From: Chloroflexota bacterium
Lineage (GTDB): Bacteria; Chloroflexota; Dehalococcoidia; GIF9; AB-539-J10
Direction of reading: 5' to 3'
DNA: 7,779 bases
NCBI GenBank assembly: GCA_020346965.1
Contig: CP070793.1
Span: 257,864-265,642, forward strand
Shown: piece after piece, positions 6,256 through 7,779 of the stretch
Numbering within the stretch: position 1 is the stretch's first letter
Layout of the letters: every line of letters starts with the position of its first letter
Made by a program: the position numbers and the translations under genes
The notes under the pieces: model-generated
Told to the model about the DNA's origin: nothing
Seen by the model: the letters and a program-made list of their open reading frames with translations, nothing else
Databases searched by the model: none

Positions 6256-6268
6256 CGTGGCCGCCACG
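6256..6268. repeat. Inverted repeat CGTGGC-C-GCCACG downstream of the ABC permease
   Basis: A perfect GC-rich 6-1-6 palindrome about 80 bases beyond the permease stop in the direction of transcription. Leftward, it is followed directly by TATAAT (6255-6250). The one-base loop disfavours a simple RNA hairpin with the full stem, and there is no T-run, so a DNA-binding site or a weak processing/termination stem are both possible. Confidence 0.35.
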
Positions 6269-6348
6269 ACTCCGGTTGTATTCGGGAATCACATTCCTCA
6301 TTTGCAGCGGCCCTCGTTAGTAAGGAGTCCCACGCAACTAAGGCTGGA

Positions 6349-7161
6349 TTATCGCCACTGGACGACGATGGATTCCCTCCGAAAAAGACGAACTGCGGCT
6401 CGCAGTGAGACGAAATCTGCGACGCCAATCACAAGCACTAGCACAAGAATCAATGAGGGAGTGAACCACACAATTCCAGTGACCTGAATGCCAATAAGAG
6501 CGAGCACGGGTAAGATGATCAGTAAAGCTGTGTTCTGTGCGCCCCGGGGATCTCTTGCTCTTGAAGATCCGGCAACTCCTAGCATAAAGCTCAGAATCGC
6601 CACTGCAGGCGTAAGGAGGAACAATGTAAGAAACCATCCGGCCGTGACCACGAATCCGCTGACGTCTCCCCAACCGATCGCTGATACCGCCAGCAATAAG
6701 ACCCCGGCCGAAATCCAGGTCATCACTAGAGCCGGTATCGCTCCTGCTAGTGCTTTGCCTAACAAGAGTTCCCAGGTTTTGACCGGTGTTGCCAGGAGAG
6801 CCTCCAGGCTACCTGAGACCTTCTCGTCAACAATGCTGAAGGTCGACACGGTCATTGCAATCATGGTCGGGATAAGGAGCAGAAAAAACGTGAATTGACT
6901 GAGCAGAAGCACGAGAAGCTGCTCGTTGTCCGGTAGCTGTGCTATCGCAGGTATAGCCGCCACAAGTTTTTGCAGGGCAGCTTGAAACACCTGAGTGGTC
7001 AGCATGCTCTCGCCAGCAAACCTGAAGGCTAGCCAGATATAAAGTATACCCTGCCCAACAACTAAAAATGGAAGCAGTAATATGACCAGAGCACCATTCG
7101 GGTCAGTAAACAGTAGTACCCACTCTTTAAGCAGAATGTTCCGAATGCGCCTACGACTCAT
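6349..7161 (-). CDS. ABC-2 type transporter permease subunit
   Basis: A 270-residue inner-membrane protein with about six helices, the membrane half of an ABC exporter of the ABC-2 class (drug, polymer or lipid-linked substrate). The N-terminal cytoplasmic stretch [19 protein letters not shown] leads into helix 1. After the extracytoplasmic loop (about 50-80) and helix 2 comes SIVDEKVSGSLEALLATPVKTWELLLGKALAG, the ABC-2 coupling-helix signature resembling EKE-x-GTLE-x-L-x-x-P. The C-terminal half holds four hydrophobic helices and a basic end (RLFRRESIVVQWR). A GTG at 7176 would add five residues, but the ATG at 7161 is chosen because GGAGG lies 6 bases before it. It overlaps the ATPase gene by 11 bases, so the two are translated together. 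It is somewhat short, so it probably works as a homodimer with the neighbouring ATPase. The substrate is unknown. Confidence 0.9.
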   Translation of the reverse strand: MSRRRIRNILLKEWVLLFTDPNGALVILLLPFLVVGQGILYIWLAFRFAGESMLTTQVFQAALQKLVAAIPAIAQLPDNEQLLVLLLSQFTFFLLLIPTMIAMTVSTFSIVDEKVSGSLEALLATPVKTWELLLGKALAGAIPALVMTWISAGVLLLAVSAIGWGDVSGFVVTAGWFLTLFLLTPAVAILSFMLGVAGSSRARDPRGAQNTALLIILPVLALIGIQVTGIVWFTPSLILVLVLVIGVADFVSLRAAVRLFRRESIVVQWR

Positions 7162-7779
7162 TCCCGTCCTCCTCACGTATCAGTTTCAAATAGACTTCCT
7201 CCAGCGGATATTGCTTTTCGGAAACGGCAATTACCCTGCCTCCTGCCTCCACCATTGCTTTGACCAGTTCAGGGCGGTTGCGTTCCGAGTCGGTCAACTC
7301 TAGAATGAGCTGATTCTCTTCCTCACGGACTTCCTGAACAAACGGGAGCCTTTTTACCGTATCCGTCACCTTTGCATCTAATGTTTCCAGTTGTACGATT
7401 ATCTGACGGCGAAAGAAACGTCGCCGCAGTTGCTCGGGGGTATCTAAGGCAAGAAGCCTGGTATTAAGGACAGCAATACGGTTGCAGAGCATTTCCGCTT
7501 CATTGAGATTATGAGTGGAAAGGAAGATTGTGTGTCCTTCCCCGCCGAGCCTGCGTATCATTTCACGCACTTCTGTAGCCGCCTCGGGATCCAGTCCGGC
7601 AGTTGGCTCATCAAGAAACAGGACCTTTGGTTCGTGCAGCAGAGCCCGTACCAGGGCCAATCTATGCTTCATACCCTTGGAGAACGTGCCTACCCTATCA
7701 TTGGAGCGTTCCCAGAGCCCTATGAGTCTGAGATATTTTTCTACTTGCTCTGACGGCGACTGAATGGACGAATAGAAAC
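7151..7779 (-). CDS. ABC transporter ATP-binding protein, partial (N-terminus beyond window)
   Basis: The C-terminal 208 or so residues of an ABC-2 exporter ATPase of the CcmA/DrrA type. The frame stays open to the right edge, so an internal ATG at 7672 is not the true start. Visible in order are the alpha-helical subdomain ([20 protein letters not shown]), the signature [18 protein letters not shown] (the FSKGM variant of LSGGQ common in this group), Walker B and D-loop [15 protein letters not shown], and the switch histidine in [16 protein letters not shown] family-typical C-terminal regulatory domain follows and ends [10 protein letters not shown]. Walker A and the Q-loop lie outside. It powers export through the permease whose start lies inside its 3' end. 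It is intact as far as seen; substrate unknown. Confidence 0.93.
   Translation of the reverse strand, partial: FYSSIQSPSEQVEKYLRLIGLWERSNDRVGTFSKGMKHRLALVRALLHEPKVLFLDEPTAGLDPEAATEVREMIRRLGGEGHTIFLSTHNLNEAEMLCNRIAVLNTRLLALDTPEQLRRRFFRRQIIVQLETLDAKVTDTVKRLPFVQEVREEENQLILELTDSERNRPELVKAMVEAGGRVIAVSEKQYPLEEVYLKLIREEDGNES
7168..7172 (-). promoter_or_regulatory. Ribosome binding site deciding the permease start
   Basis: GGAGG, read leftward, lies within the end of the ATPase gene, 6 bases before the ATG at 7161. The alternative GTG at 7176 lies upstream of this site and has no Shine-Dalgarno sequence of its own, so the shorter permease is preferred. Confidence 0.8.

Larger units (their letters stand above)
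6103..6348. other. Gene-free region with several short inverted repeats
   Basis: This region lies between the ABC permease stop (6349) and the ferredoxin-like gene's promoter, both genes running leftward. It contains perfect inverted repeats at 6159-6172 (6-2-6), 6256-6268 (6-1-6), 6285-6297 (5-3-5) and an 8-base palindrome TGTATACA at 6230-6237. None is followed by a T-run, so none is a clear intrinsic terminator for the permease transcript. Minus-strand frames across it lack ribosome binding sites, and I do not believe any is a gene. Confidence 0.45.

Noticed and set aside
6249..6278. Leftward TATAAT at 6250-6255 as a promoter
   Set aside because: The position 17 bases upstream reads CAACCG, not a -35 box. 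The leftward ferredoxin-like gene already has a better promoter closer to its start.
6144..6428. A 94-codon minus-strand frame running past the permease stop
   Set aside because: It overlaps the end of the permease in another frame, is Ser-rich with low-complexity composition, and has no ribosome binding site or recognised domain.
7151..7672. Reading the ABC ATPase as a 173-residue complete gene from the internal ATG
   Set aside because: That ATG falls inside the signature motif FSKGMKHR, and the frame continues with family-typical sequence to the window edge. The gene is partial, not truncated.

Overview
The window is a stretch of a bacterial chromosome of roughly balanced base composition (by eye, not computed). 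It holds eight genes, one of them cut by the right edge. The mix suggests an anaerobic bacterium, possibly of the Chloroflexota/Dehalococcoidia type. The evidence is a cysteine-rich ferredoxin-like protein beginning MCEFCHKHGEGEKWY, a DUF350 protein beside a transglutaminase-like protein, and a MATE exporter. This placement is inference from remembered protein style, with no marker gene to support it. I see no rRNA, tRNA, CRISPR array, insertion sequence or clear mobile element.

Left part (1-3437). A leftward gene for a small NAD(P)-binding reductase-like protein (COG2910/YwnB-like) diverges from a rightward group of four envelope genes. These four form two translationally coupled pairs, each joined by an ATGA stop/start overlap. 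Pair one is a 68-residue two-helix membrane protein followed by a 240-residue polytopic protein with an HEVMGH motif (M50/site-2-protease-like). A 301-base gap with a plausible promoter follows. Pair two is a membrane protein made of two DUF350-like repeats, starting at TTG behind a strong ribosome binding site, followed by an exported, C-terminally anchored transglutaminase-like protein. Both pairs look devoted to membrane or envelope work, but no substrate can be read from the sequence.

Middle (3438-6348). After a 322-base stretch with no convincing gene comes a complete 481-residue MATE-family exporter. It converges, with only 9 bases between stop codons, on a leftward gene for a 281-residue iron-sulfur protein. 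That protein has two C-terminal [4Fe-4S] motifs and nine further cysteines. A good promoter for it is visible at 6097-6126. Behind that promoter lies gene-free DNA containing several short perfect inverted repeats.

Right part (6349-7779). A leftward ABC-2 type exporter operon: the ATPase (N-terminal part outside the window) overlaps the permease by 11 bases, and the permease start is fixed by an internal GGAGG.

Nothing here is clearly a new defence or mobile system. The points most worth a second look are the DUF350/transglutaminase pair, the HExxxH spacing in the membrane-protease-like protein, and the cysteine-rich N-terminal half of the iron-sulfur protein.
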